From Aphrocallistes beatrix (lineage: Eukaryota > Porifera > Hexactinellida > Sceptrulophora > Aphrocallistidae), in the NCBI GenBank assembly GCA_963281255.1, contig OY725488.1, positions 8,715,524 through 8,779,523 on the forward strand: a stretch of 64,000 bases of DNA. Reading direction: 5' to 3'. The notes under the pieces were generated by a model, which saw only the letters and a list, made by a program, of their open reading frames with translations, had not been told where the DNA came from and did not search any database. Shown here piece by piece: positions 10,159-22,135 of the stretch. The position numbers and the translations under genes are program-made. Position 1 is the stretch's first letter, and the number at the start of each line of letters is the position of its first letter.

Positions 10159-11701
10159 ACTATTCGTAAAACACGACGGTTCAATCCATTCTAATTCAAG
10201 TTTTCTGGAATTTTCTTCCTCAAGCAGTTTTCGAGCTAGCCGATCGACAAACTTTTCACGGAGGCCAAGTTGAGCATGGACAGCTGCTATCGGAAAGGCT
10301 AGCTTGGGATCATCAAACTTTAGAAACGGGAGGGTTGAAACTCCGAAGCATTCCTTAGCATGTCTTGAATCGGAGGCATAAACCTCCTCAATTTTGTTGG
10401 CCATACTCTCAAAATGGTCCCAATTTCTCAGAAAGCCTTCCTTTCAGATGTCCAGCAGTAAGTGCAGTATGGGTAGAGATAATTCGCTGCACCTCCAATT
10501 AAACTGCATATCAAATTTATCACCTTGAGATCCGAGGTAAATACGTTCTCAGGCCTTGTCCAATCAATATAGAGGGTAGTTTTAGGATTTTACGTAAATT
10601 ATCTCTTGTTTCCGGAGCCTTCGCTACAGCAACAACCAGGCATCCTTTTACGCTGTCCTTGTACTGTAACCCATGTGTGAGTTGTAAGACCACCTTGAGG
10701 ATCCTTTCTCATGATCCAATCCCCAACGGTACATTTGCGAAGGTTTCAAACGAGATTCTTCAGCAAAGTTTATTAACGATTCGATATTATTGCAATATAC
10801 GACCTCTGTTTCCTTTTCGATGTAATCACTGGATTCATCATCACTACTGGATACCCTGTGCTGTGATTTTAATTGTATTTCTGAAAATATCGGGGAAATT
10901 TGGTCAGCGTTGGTAAAATACTTCGGGGACCAGGTGTTTTTATCCCACAAGCTTTCATCCAATTACAGAGCTTTAAAGGGATTCAGTTGACAAAGAGTTT
11001 TCGCTCGCTAGTCGTGATAAGTCTCTTTGGTTATGGAAGGCGATTCAAATGGTTTCCTAGCGCCCGTTAAGAAGACGTATCTTCAAAGTGTGCACTTCAA
11101 ATTCTGGAGAATTATCCTCAACTGCTCTTTTACGTAGTAAAGTAGCAACTACCTCTTCATCAACACCCTTTTTCTCCAGAATGCATCAAGCAAACCACAA
11201 AAATTCGAAATTCAAATTTTAGGTTTTTCTTAGTTACTAGACTGCACATTAAATGAGCTATTGAATAATTAAGTATTTATGTAAGCATTCGAATTTGCGC
11301 TTAAATACTTTTATACATTGTCTACTTTACATTTTGATTGTTGCAATAAGAAGGTTGTGTGTCCAAAAATAGATATTTCGGATTTTGAACGCACATGCTA
11401 CATTGAGTCTAAGTAGTATGAGCATAATATTCTGCAGAGTGATTACTTATGCAATAGACTATAACTCAATAAAAAACAGCTTCAAATTCTGAAACAGAAC
11501 GGTTGAAGTCGTAACAAATCTAAAAAATCGGACGTTTTTTGATGAATGGTCCCATAATTGATAAAAGGGCATGACAATTGCAAATAATTTTTCCCAACGG
11601 TAGAAATTTAAAAAAAGATGCATCAATAGCTGTTCTAATAGATGGAATACCTCACTAATTGGGGGCATGGAATGATTCCGGTTTCGTGTTTTACGAATAG
11701 T
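10159..11701 (-). mobile_element. TIR-bounded insertion with unidentified ORF remnants
   Basis: An 18-base sequence, ACTATTCGTAAAACACGA, at 10159-10176 is repeated inverted at 11684-11701. The flanking DNA reads continuously in a related repeat at 32780-32850, so this block of about 1.5 kb is inserted. Minus-strand ORFs of 86 residues (10144-10404, running into the left TIR), 104 residues (10648-10962, acidic and Ser-rich) and 69 residues (11459-11668) could be pieces of a decayed transposase. I do not recognise a family. Confidence 0.5.
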
Positions 11702-13105
11702 GACCGTTTAATCCCCAATGTATTTACATTATAAAAGAAACGAATTTCATTGGTCAGCACAATTTGTCACCTATCTCGGGGAGGTGTGAACATTTCGCAT
11801 AGATCTTCGAACTTAATCCTAGATTCATCATTTGACACCTACATGCCAATTTTCGTATCTCTACGACTTGCCAATTCTTCAATCAATTCGGACAAACAAA
11901 AAAACAAAAAAACAAAAAATCCTAGAGTTTTAATATATAAGATTTATTTAAAACTCACTTGAAATATTGATTCAGTTGAAAAGCTGTTAATTCTTCAAGT
12001 TGAGCTAATTAGTAGTGAATTGAGATATGTTGTAGTTGAGTTTGATTAGATTTATCAATGTGCTTCTATTTATACAATTTTGTGCCATCCATACTGTGAT
12101 CTCGTGAACCAATGTGACTCTATCCACTAATAAACGTCAAGATCGCTTATATTAAACTTTCTGTTTGTAAAAATACAGAATTTAGTATCAAAGTACAGTG
12201 AATATTCTGAGGCACACTAATTGAGAACCACTGCTCTAATCTCTTATGGTTTGGCCAGGAGGAGAAAATCTAAATAATTTCTGCCCCGAAATTTTATCTC
12301 GATTAACCAACCAGAATTCTCCAAAATCTTTTTCGAGACTTCAATTCAACCAATCACAGCATTCAGAATCAAATTAGCACACACTACCTTACCCACAAAA
12401 GTGCAGTTCCTTATCTTACTGATCGGGGCCCTGAGGGAATGAAAAAATGGAAAAGTGTCGAAATGATAAAGTGTCGGCCAATAAAAGCGCAGGGTTTAAT
12501 TTTATAATAAAATTCAAAAAGAATTGGTTAATATCGATTATAGCTAATTCAATGCATGTAAACAAGTCATAATCACTCTCTAAACTTGAAATTTGATTGG
12601 TTGAAATGAAAAAAATGTTTACAAAACATAACTAACTCTGCTGGCCAATGAAAGAGCAATGTTTTAATATTACAGTTGGCTTTGATTTTATTGACCAATG
12701 GGATTACACACTTAACTCAATGCACATAAACAAGTTAGAAACACACTAAACTTTTTTAAAAATATTTGATCGGCTGAAATGAAAAAAAAGTTCAAAACTC
12801 AATCAAGGATGTATATTATACAAATACTCTACGAGTCACTAATGGAGCTGCACTCACAGTCTGTCGATATACATTTTTCAGCAATGTTTACAGCTGGTTG
12901 TTATACCATATAATAGCAAGCTACCTCTATTAAAACATATTGTCAAGTCACAAGCATTATAAAGAATAACATTAGCAAACGCGGTTACACTTTGTGCCCA
13001 CAGCACAGCCTTTCATGCGTGATAAAGTACATATCTATCCTAGCGCTTGAGAAAATAGAAAATAGAGCAACAAATACAATTGTTAAAACTGCCTTTTCAC
13101 GTTAA
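11702..13105. other. Repeat-rich region without a gene
   Basis: Includes a block at about 12281-12435 that is also found directly downstream of the break in GH18 copy F (22523-22715), and a diverged pair of dispersed repeat halves (12500-12880). No coding region supported. Confidence 0.5.
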
Positions 13106-14173
13106 TTATTTGTAATTCCAGCTCCCGGGACCGTATAGAGCATCTACCAGCTTTCCCATAAACTCAACACTGTGGGGATCTTCGCAGTTAAACATCATCA
13201 CACCCCCAAAGCCATTATTTTTTATCCACTGAACATCTCCCATAGGATCATAGGATGGAAGCTTGTAATAAAATCCTTTGGACACTACAGTCTTACTCAT
13301 TCCATACTTAACATAGGGAGGAAGCACATCCTTAGGTGAAGCTTCGTAAGTCATTTCCCAACCATAATCTAATGTGTCAGATAATCTTTTGCCATCAACA
13401 GAGGGAATAAAATACTGTCCATCCTTAAACAGAGCTTTCGATATAATTCTATCTGGCATTATCTTCTTCATTATTGACGTTACCATAACCAGGGATGTAG
13501 CGATAGGTTCTCCATTGCTGTATTCATCGTCAATGTCGATACCATCCAATCCATATTTATCTACCATGTCTGTTTTCAGATAGTTAACGAAACCCGTCGC
13601 ATCAATTTCATTTGTAAATTGTGACCAACCAACCAATGAATGGCCGTTCAAAATAGTCAGTAATACCGTTATGCCCTTATCTTGTAGGAATTTTACAGAC
13701 CCATCTTCAAGAACTTCCTGAATGTTCGGATTCAAAGGTTTTTCCGTTGGTGGATTGTTATTCTCAGCTCGTAGGCAGGGGTATTCTTTACTGCAATAAT
13801 TACCACCAAAGATACAAACCACATCAACAGCTGGGCTTCCGTCGGCAGAAGTATAAGAAGCAATATCCCGAAATTGTTGAGAACTCACAGGACTAATATA
13901 CACAATCGTCATCTGATTCTTTTGGTAGGAATCGCATTGAGGTGCACCGCCAAACGAAGGTTTGCCACGAAAGAAAACGGCATCTCCTGGAACAAACTCT
14001 CCCTTATCTCCAAGCTTAGAATGTTCACGACAGAAAAAAAAGAAAGTAATCTTCGGGTTCTTGATGGAAATTCGTTTTGCTTGCTGTGGTGAAGAGTTCG
14101 GAACATTCTTGATAAAACCATCCCAGTTAGCATCTCCGAGCATTGCAACATTAGCTGTTTTAGTCCAAGACAT
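13106..14173 (-). CDS. Endo H-like GH18 endoglycosidase, copy C
   Basis: Intact 355-residue copy with LDGIDIDDE. It represents the third sequence type: HSK at residues 51-53, YYKLPSYDP from 302 and FNCEDPHS near 328. It has KNVPN in place of RKVPN near residue 23. Its 3' flank is truncated about 100 bases after the stop, unlike A, B, D and E. It is head-to-head with copy D. Confidence 0.85.
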   Translation of the reverse strand: MSWTKTANVAMLGDANWDGFIKNVPNSSPQQAKRISIKNPKITFFFFCREHSKLGDKGEFVPGDAVFFRGKPSFGGAPQCDSYQKNQMTIVYISPVSSQQFRDIASYTSADGSPAVDVVCIFGGNYCSKEYPCLRAENNNPPTEKPLNPNIQEVLEDGSVKFLQDKGITVLLTILNGHSLVGWSQFTNEIDATGFVNYLKTDMVDKYGLDGIDIDDEYSNGEPIATSLVMVTSIMKKIMPDRIISKALFKDGQYFIPSVDGKRLSDTLDYGWEMTYEASPKDVLPPYVKYGMSKTVVSKGFYYKLPSYDPMGDVQWIKNNGFGGVMMFNCEDPHSVEFMGKLVDALYGPGSWNYK

Positions 14174-15241
14174 GGCAAACTTCTTTCTGGTTTGAGGCGG
14201 TATTAGATTGCTAACAATGACTCAGCTAACTCTGTAGATATAGAAAATTAAATAAGAGTAAAAAGTAAATATGTCAGTCGACAGACTGAGTGCAGCTCTG
14301 TTAAGTGACTCGTAGGACATTTGCATAATATACATCTTTAATTGGGTTTTGAACATTTTTTCATTTCAGCCAATCAAATTACAAGTTTAGAGTGTGAGTT
14401 TCTAACTTATCTGCATGATGTTAAGTGTAAACTCACAATTATGAGTAATTAAAATGTGTAGATTACGAATTTGAAATCAAAATAGAGTATTTCTTACAGT
14501 TTAAGTACATATTTCTCTATAAATAGACCCACTTTAATACTATTTGTATAGTGGTTTTCATAGTGGTTGAATACTTTTGTCCGGGTACTGGCTTCACTCT
14601 CACAATAGAAATCATTAAACGGCACTACAACAAACTGTCATGTTATGAATATTTCAAAGCAATAACTTATATGGGTGTTATCATAGTGTATAGCAATGGA
14701 AAAGGTTGTCTATATTTTCACACCTTCGAATTTTGACGAATTTTGAAAAATATACTAGAGACTAGCTTCCAACGGTTAATATAGGGTTTTACGGTGTAGA
14801 TTTCGATATCGTATTTAGAATATACGTGCCCGGACAAAAGTATTCAACCACTATGAAAACCACTATACAAATAGTATTAAAGTGGGTCTATTTATAGAGA
14901 AATATGTACTTAAACTGTAAGAAATACTCTATTTTGATTTCAAATTCGTAATCTACACATTTTAATTACTCATAATTGTGAGTTTACACTTAACATCATG
15001 CAGATAAGTTAGAGACTCACACTCTAAACTTGTAATTTGATTGGCTGAAATGAAAAAATGTTCAAAACCCAATTAAAGATGTATATTATGCAAATGTCCT
15101 ACGAGTCACTTAACAGAGCTGCACTCAGTCTGTCGACTGACATTTTACTTTTTACTTTTATTTAATTTTCTATATCTACACAGAGTTAGCTGAGTCATTG
15201 TTAGCAATCTAATACCGCCTCAGACCAGAAAGAAGTTTGCC
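14174..15241. repeat. Head-to-head intergenic inverted repeat with 243-bp spacer (C/D)
   Basis: The upstream regions of C and D are mirror images. From the centre outward both read CCCGGACAAAAGTATTCAAC, a Tc1-like terminus, and run to the GH18 leaders. The non-repeated centre is 14586-14828. Together with the genes, each arm is about 1.5 kb. The same arms occur between E and F, but there the centre is inverted. Confidence 0.75.
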
Positions 15242-16309
15242 ATGTCTTGGACTAAAACAGCTAATGTTGCAATGCTCGGAGATGCTAACTGGGATGGTTT
15301 TATCAGGAAAGTTCCGAACTCTTCACCACAGCAAGCAAAACGAATTTCCATCAAGAACCCGAAGATCAATTTCTTTTTTTTCTGTCGCGAATATACGTTC
15401 CTTGGAGATAAGGGAGGGTTTATTCCAGGCGATGCCGTTTTCTTTAGTGGCAAACCTTCGTTTGGCGGCGCACCTCAATGCGATTCCTACCAAAAGAATC
15501 AGATGACGATTGTGTATATTAGTCCTGTGAGTTCTCAACAATTTCGGGATATTGCTTCTTATACTTCTGCCGATGGAAGCCCAGCTGTTGATGTGGTTTG
15601 TATCTTTGGTGGTAATTATTGCAGTAAAGAATACCCCTGCCTACGAGCTGAGAATAACAATCCACCAACGGACAAACCTTTGAATCCGAACATTCAGCAA
15701 GTTCTTGAAGATGGGTCTGTAAAATTCCCACAAGATAAGGGCATAACAGTATTACTGACTATTTTGAACGGCCAGTCATTGGTTGGTTGGTCACAATTTA
15801 CAAATGAAAGTGATGCGACGGATTTCGTTAACTATCTGAAAACAGACATGGTAGATAAATATGGATTGGATGGTATCGACATTGACGATGAATACAGCGA
15901 TGGAAAACCTATCGCTACATCCCTGGTTATGGTAACGTCAATAATGAAGAAGATAATGCCAGATAGAATTATATCGAAAGCTCTGTTTAACGATGGACAG
16001 TATTTTATTCCCTCTGTTGATGGCAAAAGATTATCTGACACATTAGATTATGGTTGGGAAATGACTTACGGAGCTCCACCTCAGTATGTGCTTCCTCCCT
16101 ATGTTAAGTATGGAATGAGTGAGACTGTAGTGTCCAAAGGATTTTGGTCTGGGGGCCTATCGCTAGCACTCAATGGGGATGTTCAGTGGATAAAAGATAA
16201 TGGCTATGGGGGTGTGATGGTGTTTGCCTTCGATAACAAGTCAAATGTTGAATTGATGGGAAAACTGGTAGATGCTTTATACGGTCCCGGGAGCTGGAAT
16301 TCCAACTAA
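15242..16309 (+). CDS. Endo H-like GH18 endoglycosidase, copy D
   Basis: Intact 355-residue copy of type two, like B: YTF at 51-53, WSGGLSLALN from 302, VFAFDNKSN near 327. The catalytic signature is intact. Private changes include FPQDKG (Pro for Leu) and a TNESDATDF segment. It heads the second tail-to-tail pair (D/E) and shares a segmental duplication with A/B, where its positional partner is A. Confidence 0.85.
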   Translation: MSWTKTANVAMLGDANWDGFIRKVPNSSPQQAKRISIKNPKINFFFFCREYTFLGDKGGFIPGDAVFFSGKPSFGGAPQCDSYQKNQMTIVYISPVSSQQFRDIASYTSADGSPAVDVVCIFGGNYCSKEYPCLRAENNNPPTDKPLNPNIQQVLEDGSVKFPQDKGITVLLTILNGQSLVGWSQFTNESDATDFVNYLKTDMVDKYGLDGIDIDDEYSDGKPIATSLVMVTSIMKKIMPDRIISKALFNDGQYFIPSVDGKRLSDTLDYGWEMTYGAPPQYVLPPYVKYGMSETVVSKGFWSGGLSLALNGDVQWIKDNGYGGVMVFAFDNKSNVELMGKLVDALYGPGSWNSN

Positions 16310-17476
16310 TTAACTTGAAAAGGCAGTTATAACAGTTGCATTTGTTGCTCTATTTTCTATTTTCTCAAGCGCTAGGATAGATATGTATAACACGCATGAA
16401 GTAAATATATTTGTTTGTTTACCATTAGTGTTACCTCTATGTTATTGTTGATTATTAATTAATTATTGTTTACATTGGTTTTGAACTTGTTTATCGAACC
16501 TAGTCTATACAAATAACATTTCAATGTACAGATTCGTTGTTAGGATTCAAATATTCATATTCACACCAGATAACCAATGGAATGTCAACCGGGTTAATCG
16601 TCCCAGTAACATTCAATATTTTAAATTTAGAATTTTCAGTGTTACAAGAACTATAAATAACTATTATTCGAATTCAGGGGCCTTATTCACTAAGAAGTTA
16701 AGCACTAAGTTCGAACTTAAGTACGAACTTAAAATGTTAGTGAACACGGCCCCAGATGTTGTTTCGCTGGTGATCATACGTATATACAAGCAAATTCATA
16801 GAATTAAATGAAATTATAATTGGAAATTTGTTGTTTATGAATCAATCGATGGAATGAAAATGTCTTCCAAAAAATGGATGCGCCATCCGTAGTAGATTAT
16901 TTTTTCAGTGAACTCTGAATCTTCTTCTGTAATCTATTCTTAGAAAACTTGTAATTAATATATATATGGAATTACTAACATTAAATTCCTGAGCTGTGTA
17001 ATTGTAACTTGTAAGGATATCTTACATTTTATCGTTCACACTAGTTCACTTGGATAATTTGTGTTAAATCTACATTCCATTGTGTATGTGCGTAGTTAGA
17101 TAAATTTGTCACATATTGTAACTAGAGTCTTCAGATTTAATAACACCGTTGATATTGTTTGAAGTGTTTAGTTTGAGTGATTGAAGGACGTTGAATTCAT
17201 TTTCTGATCAAAATTGGTAGTCAATATTCAATAAGTACAACCCCCCATTTCGGGGTGGAAGGTTGGGAATTTGTTTTTCCATAACAAATTCACCTCGCGT
17301 ATCGGGGCACTCCATCATAGACTTTTTCTCTCGAGTAAACGCCTTTTACGCTTGAGCAGCTTGGTAGAGTTTTTCAAAAAAATTCCATAATATCATGTGG
17401 CTGTCTCCTACAGGGTGAACATAAGTGCTGTCCTATTGAGTTAGGTCAAATAAATGGAATTTTAACTTCTAGTATG
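16310..17476. other. GH18 3' flank, duplicated
   Basis: Counterpart of 1364-3364 but lacking both large insertions seen there. No gene seen apart from the small MITE listed separately. Confidence 0.5.
16677..16753. mobile_element. 77-bp hairpin MITE in the D flank
   Basis: Starts GGGGCCTTATTCACTAA and ends TTAGTGAACACGGCCCC, with a fully self-complementary middle (AAGTTCGAACTTAAGT). Absent at the matching place in A (after 1736), so it inserted after the duplication or was lost in A. Confidence 0.65.
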
Positions 17477-18557
17477 CTATGATTCACTTATCAATATAAT
17501 CTCCATCTCTTTATATTGCAAGTTTAACACGATTAGGCATATCTGCCACCAAGTTCGTTAAAATGTCTGGATCTATCTGACTCCACGCTTTTTTAACTAT
17601 TTTCACAAGGGTATCAATATCACTTGGTTGTCCCATCTCATCGACCTTGCCTTTGACGATTGCCCAAAGATTCTCGATAGGATTTAAGTCTGGGGAGTTG
17701 CCTGGTCATTCTTCCTTCCTCCAAAAGTGGGGGAAATTGTTTTCGCACCACTCCTGAGTCAATTTAGCCGTGTGGGCGGGGGCGCCATCTTGTTGAAAGA
17801 TAATCTCGGACATGTTTCTTGACATCGCAAGCTTTAGGATTGAGCCTTCTTGGCCCTACGTTTGAGAGCATCCTTACAAGTGTTTGCCAGAATAAAATCA
17901 TGATAATAAGCTCCGGTTATAGTTTGGCCTTTGGGTACAATGTGCAAATCTGACAGAGCCTGGTGTGACATCATACCCCACACATGGACTTTAGGAGGAA
18001 ATTTCACCTTGTAGCATGGAGGGACAACTTCAGGGTTTCGTACCCAAACATGATCATTTTGGCGATTAGGGATAGAGAATAACTCAAAAGGACACTCATC
18101 TGACCATAAAACCCTTTTGAAATCATCAGCAGTCCACTCTTGGCGCTCTCTGGCAAACTTGAGACGATTTTCCTTCTGACGATTCGTTAGTTTCGGCCTT
18201 TTCATCCGTTTGTAAGATTTAGTACCTAAAGAATTCGCCAAATATCTTCGAACAGTGGTGTGAGTGATCGGGTAGCCCATGCTTGTTATTCTTTTAGCCA
18301 ATTTTCTGGTAGATTGCCTTCTTTTAGTAACTGATTTAGCAATTACGATTTTTGCCACGGTGAAATTTCGGCGGTCGTCCGGACCGCGCTTTTGTCTCTA
18401 GCGATTTCCCAGAATTGTGACTGCTGTACCAACGTCTAATCGAGCGTTCACTAACGTTAAGGGTCTGAGCAACTTCTTTTTGAGTCATACCTGCTACAAC
18501 CATGCCGATTGCCTGAGGTCTGACCTCTAAACCGTGGTCATTGACATCCAAATGCAA
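17477..18557 (-). pseudogene. Tc1/mariner-like transposase pseudogene, copy 2
   Basis: Duplicate of 3365-4444 with the same frameshift, the same in-frame TGA before PGNSPDLN, and an additional 1-bp insertion near 17511 that breaks the C-terminus. The shared lesions show the element was dead before the block duplicated. Confidence 0.85.
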
Positions 18558-18884
18558 AAAATAAGCGCCAGAAATAAAGACAATATATGAATATCAAAAA
18601 TTAAGGTTGGCCTTTCCTCTGGGTATTTTGTTTTTTATCAAAAAATTGCCGAAAGTCATTTTTAATCATTTTTAGATCCCTAAAGGGGTTTAAACATTAA
18701 TTTCGATTTTTAGAATTTCAATGCTTCTATTTCGCCACTTAGAGCCACTTGTACCACCTAGTATCGCCGAAAAAAGGACACATTTTTGAAGCCAAATGTC
18801 TCATAACTTCTTTGAGCCATGTCAGATCATCATTTTAATGCTAAATTCGTGCTCAACACTAAATTTCCAGCAATTTGATACATG

Positions 18885-19366
18885 TACACTAAGCGGACAA
18901 AAGTATTTCAACACTTGATTCTTTCCCATACAAATAATACCAAAATGGGTCTATTCATGAAGAGGGTTACTTCGAAACGATATGGGATAAGGTAATCGGA
19001 TTCCAGATTCGAATAATACACATTCGAATTAGTCACAGGTTAATTTTTCTAATTAATCATTCATTCCTAACTTTTTGTAATTATCAATCAGTGCCACCTT
19101 ATGCCACATAAACCCATTTTGACCACTATACATGATGGCAATGAATTACCTATGGTGGCTCAGGCTGATAATATTGTTCATTGAGTTTAGTAATTTATTC
19201 GTTATGTTCAACTATGACTAATTCGAATGTGTAGATTTCGAATCTGAAATCAGATTTTTAGTATCTCTTTGAATTTGAACGTATTGCCCTTCATGAAAAA
19301 ATCCGATTTAGTATTATTTGTATGCAAAAGAATCAAGTGTTGAAACACTTTTGTCCGCTTAGTGTA
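18885..19366. mobile_element. Tc1/mariner-type MITE, copy 2
   Basis: Duplicate of the MITE at 4773-5253, at the same relative site and with the same TIRs. Confidence 0.75.
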
Positions 19367-20002
19367 TATATGGACACATTTGGAGAATCTTTTGGCTGCG
19401 GGTTCCTAGCAACGACCAGAAATGTGAAAAAATTCCTGGCCGTTGCTAGGCACGGGCAACCAAAAAATTCTCCAAATATGGTCAATATATATATCAAATA
19501 TCTGGAAATTCAATGCTGGACACGAATTCAGATTCAATTGATAATCTGACATGGTTCAAAGAAGTTATTGTCTTGGGATTCCGGCGGATACTATTGAATG
19601 TAGTTATTTTTGGGTGGCCAGTCATCAATGACCAGTTTTTCACACTTTTGATGGTCAAAATTCACTGAACACTGAGGAATTCTAATTTTAGAATATTGAA
19701 TGTTATTGGGACGATTAACTCGGTTAATTAACATTCCATTGCTTATCTGGTGTGAATATGAATATTTGAATCCTAACAACGAATCTGTACATTGAAATGT
19801 TACTTGTATAGAATAGGTTCGATAAACAAGTTCAAAACCAATGCAAACAATAATTAGAAACCAATAATAACATAGAGATAACACTAATGGTAAACAAACA
19901 AATATATTTACTTCATGCGTGATGTACATATATATCCTAGCGCTTGAGAAAATAGAAAATAGAGCAACAAATGCAACTGTTATAACTGCCTTTTCACGTT
20001 AA
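19367..20002. other. Duplicated flank downstream of GH18 E
   Basis: Counterpart of 5254-5882. No gene seen. Confidence 0.5.
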
Positions 20003-21070
20003 TTAGTTGTAATTCCAGTTCCCGGGACCGTATAAAGCATCTACCAGCTTTCCCATAAACTCAACACTGTGGGGATCTTCGCAGTTAAACATCATCACTC
20101 CCCCAAAGCCATTTTTTTTAATCCACTGAACATCTCCCATAGGATCATAGGATGGAAGCTTGTAATAAAATCCTTTGGACACTACACTCTTACTCATTCC
20201 ATACTTAACATAGGGAGGAAGCACATGCTTAGGTGAAGCTTCGTAAGTCATTTCCCAACCATAATCTAACGTGTCAGATAATCTTTTGCCATCAACAGAG
20301 GGAATAAAATACTGTCCATCCTTAAACAGAGCTTTAGATATAATTTTATCTGGCATTATCCTCTTCATTATTGACGTTACCATAACCAGGGATGTAGCGA
20401 TAGCTTTTCCATTGCTGTATTCATCGTCAATGTCGATACCATCCAATCCATATTTATCTACCATGTCTGTTTTCAGATAGTTAACGAAATCCGTTGCATC
20501 AATTTCATTTGTAAATTGTGACCAACCAACCAATGAATGGCCGTTCAAAATAGTCAGTAATACCGTTATGCCCTTATCTTGTAGGAATTTTACAGACCCA
20601 TCTTCAAGAACTTCCTGAATGTTCGGATTTAAAGGTTTGTCCGTTGGTGGATTGTTATTCTCAGCTCGTAGGCAGGGGTATTCTTTAGTGCAATAATTAC
20701 CACCAAAGATACAAACCACATCAACAGCTGGGCTTCCATCGGCAGAAGTATAAGAAGCAATATCCCGAAATTGTTGAGAACTCACAGGACTAATATACAC
20801 AATCGTCATCTGATTCTTTTGGTAGGAATCGCATTGAGGTGCACTGCCAAACGAAGGTTTGCCACGAAAGAAAACGGCATCTCCTGGATCAAACTCTCCC
20901 TTATCTCCAAGCTTAGAATGTTCACGACAGAAAAAAAAGAAATTAATCTTCGGGTTCTTGATGGAAATTCGTTTTGCTTGCTGTGGTGAAGAGTTCGGAA
21001 CTTTCCTGATAAAACCATCCCAGTTAGCATCTCCGAGCATTGCAACATTAGCTGTTTTAGTCCAAGACAT
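20003..21070 (-). CDS. Endo H-like GH18 endoglycosidase, copy E
   Basis: Intact 355-residue copy of type three, like C: HSK at 51-53, YYKLPSYDP from 302, FNCEDPHS near 328. Catalytic LDGIDIDDE intact. Private changes include FDPGDAVFF (Asp for Val) and MKRIMPDK. It is the positional counterpart of B in the duplicated block, yet its sequence type is that of C. It is head-to-head with the broken copy F. Confidence 0.85.
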   Translation of the reverse strand: MSWTKTANVAMLGDANWDGFIRKVPNSSPQQAKRISIKNPKINFFFFCREHSKLGDKGEFDPGDAVFFRGKPSFGSAPQCDSYQKNQMTIVYISPVSSQQFRDIASYTSADGSPAVDVVCIFGGNYCTKEYPCLRAENNNPPTDKPLNPNIQEVLEDGSVKFLQDKGITVLLTILNGHSLVGWSQFTNEIDATDFVNYLKTDMVDKYGLDGIDIDDEYSNGKAIATSLVMVTSIMKRIMPDKIISKALFKDGQYFIPSVDGKRLSDTLDYGWEMTYEASPKHVLPPYVKYGMSKSVVSKGFYYKLPSYDPMGDVQWIKKNGFGGVMMFNCEDPHSVEFMGKLVDALYGPGNWNYN

Positions 21071-22135
21071 GGCAAACTTCTTTCTGGTCTGAGGCGGTAT
21101 TAGATTGCTAACAATGACTCAGCTAACTCTGTAGATATAGAAAGTTAAATAAGAGTAAAAAGTAAAATGTCAGTCGACAGACTGAGTGCAGCTCTGTTAA
21201 GTGACTCGTAGGACATTTGCATAATATACATCTTTAATTGGGTTTTGAACATTTTTTCATTTCAGCCAATCAAATTACAAGTTTAGAGTGTGAGTCTCTA
21301 ACTTATCTGCATGATGTTAAGTGTAAACTCACAATTATGAGTAATTAAAATGTGTAGATTACGAATTTGAAATCAAAATAGAGTATTTCTTACAGTTTAA
21401 GTACATATTTCTCTATAAATAGACCCACTTTAATACTATTTGTATAGTGGTTTTCATAGTGGTTGAATACTTTTGTCCGGGCACGTATATTCTAAATACG
21501 ATATCGAAATCTACACCGTAAAACCCTATATTAACCGTTGGAAGCTAGTCTCTAGTATATTTTTCAAAATTCGTCAAAATTCGAAGGTGTGAAAATATAG
21601 ACAACCTTTTCCATTGCTATACACTATGATAACACCCATATAAGTTATTGCTTTGAAATATTCATAACATGACAGTTTGTTGTAGTGCCGTTTAATGATT
21701 TCTATTGTGAGAGTGAAGCCAGTACCCGGACAAAAGTATTCAACCACTATGAAAACCACTATACAAATAGTATTAAAGTGGGTCTATTTATAGAGAAATA
21801 TGTACTTAAACTGTAAGAAATACTCTATTTTGATTTCAAATTCGTAATCTACACATTTTAATTACTCATAATTGTGAGTTTACACTTAACATCATGCAGA
21901 TAAGTTAGAGACTCACACTCTAAACTTGTAATTTGATTGGCTGAAATGAAAAAAAGTTGAAAACTAAATTAAAGATGTATATTATGCAAATGTCCTACGA
22001 GTCACTTAACAGAGCTGCACTCAGTCTGTCGACTGACATTTTACTTTTTACTTTTATTTAATTTTCTATATCTACAGAGTTAGCTGAGTCATTGTTAGCA
22101 ATCTAATACCGCCTCAAACCAGAAAGAAGTTTGCC
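21071..22135. repeat. Head-to-head intergenic inverted repeat with inverted spacer (E/F)
   Basis: Same arms as 14174-15241. The 243-bp centre (21482-21724) is the reverse complement of the C/D centre (14586-14828), while the outer context is in the same order. Confidence 0.8.
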
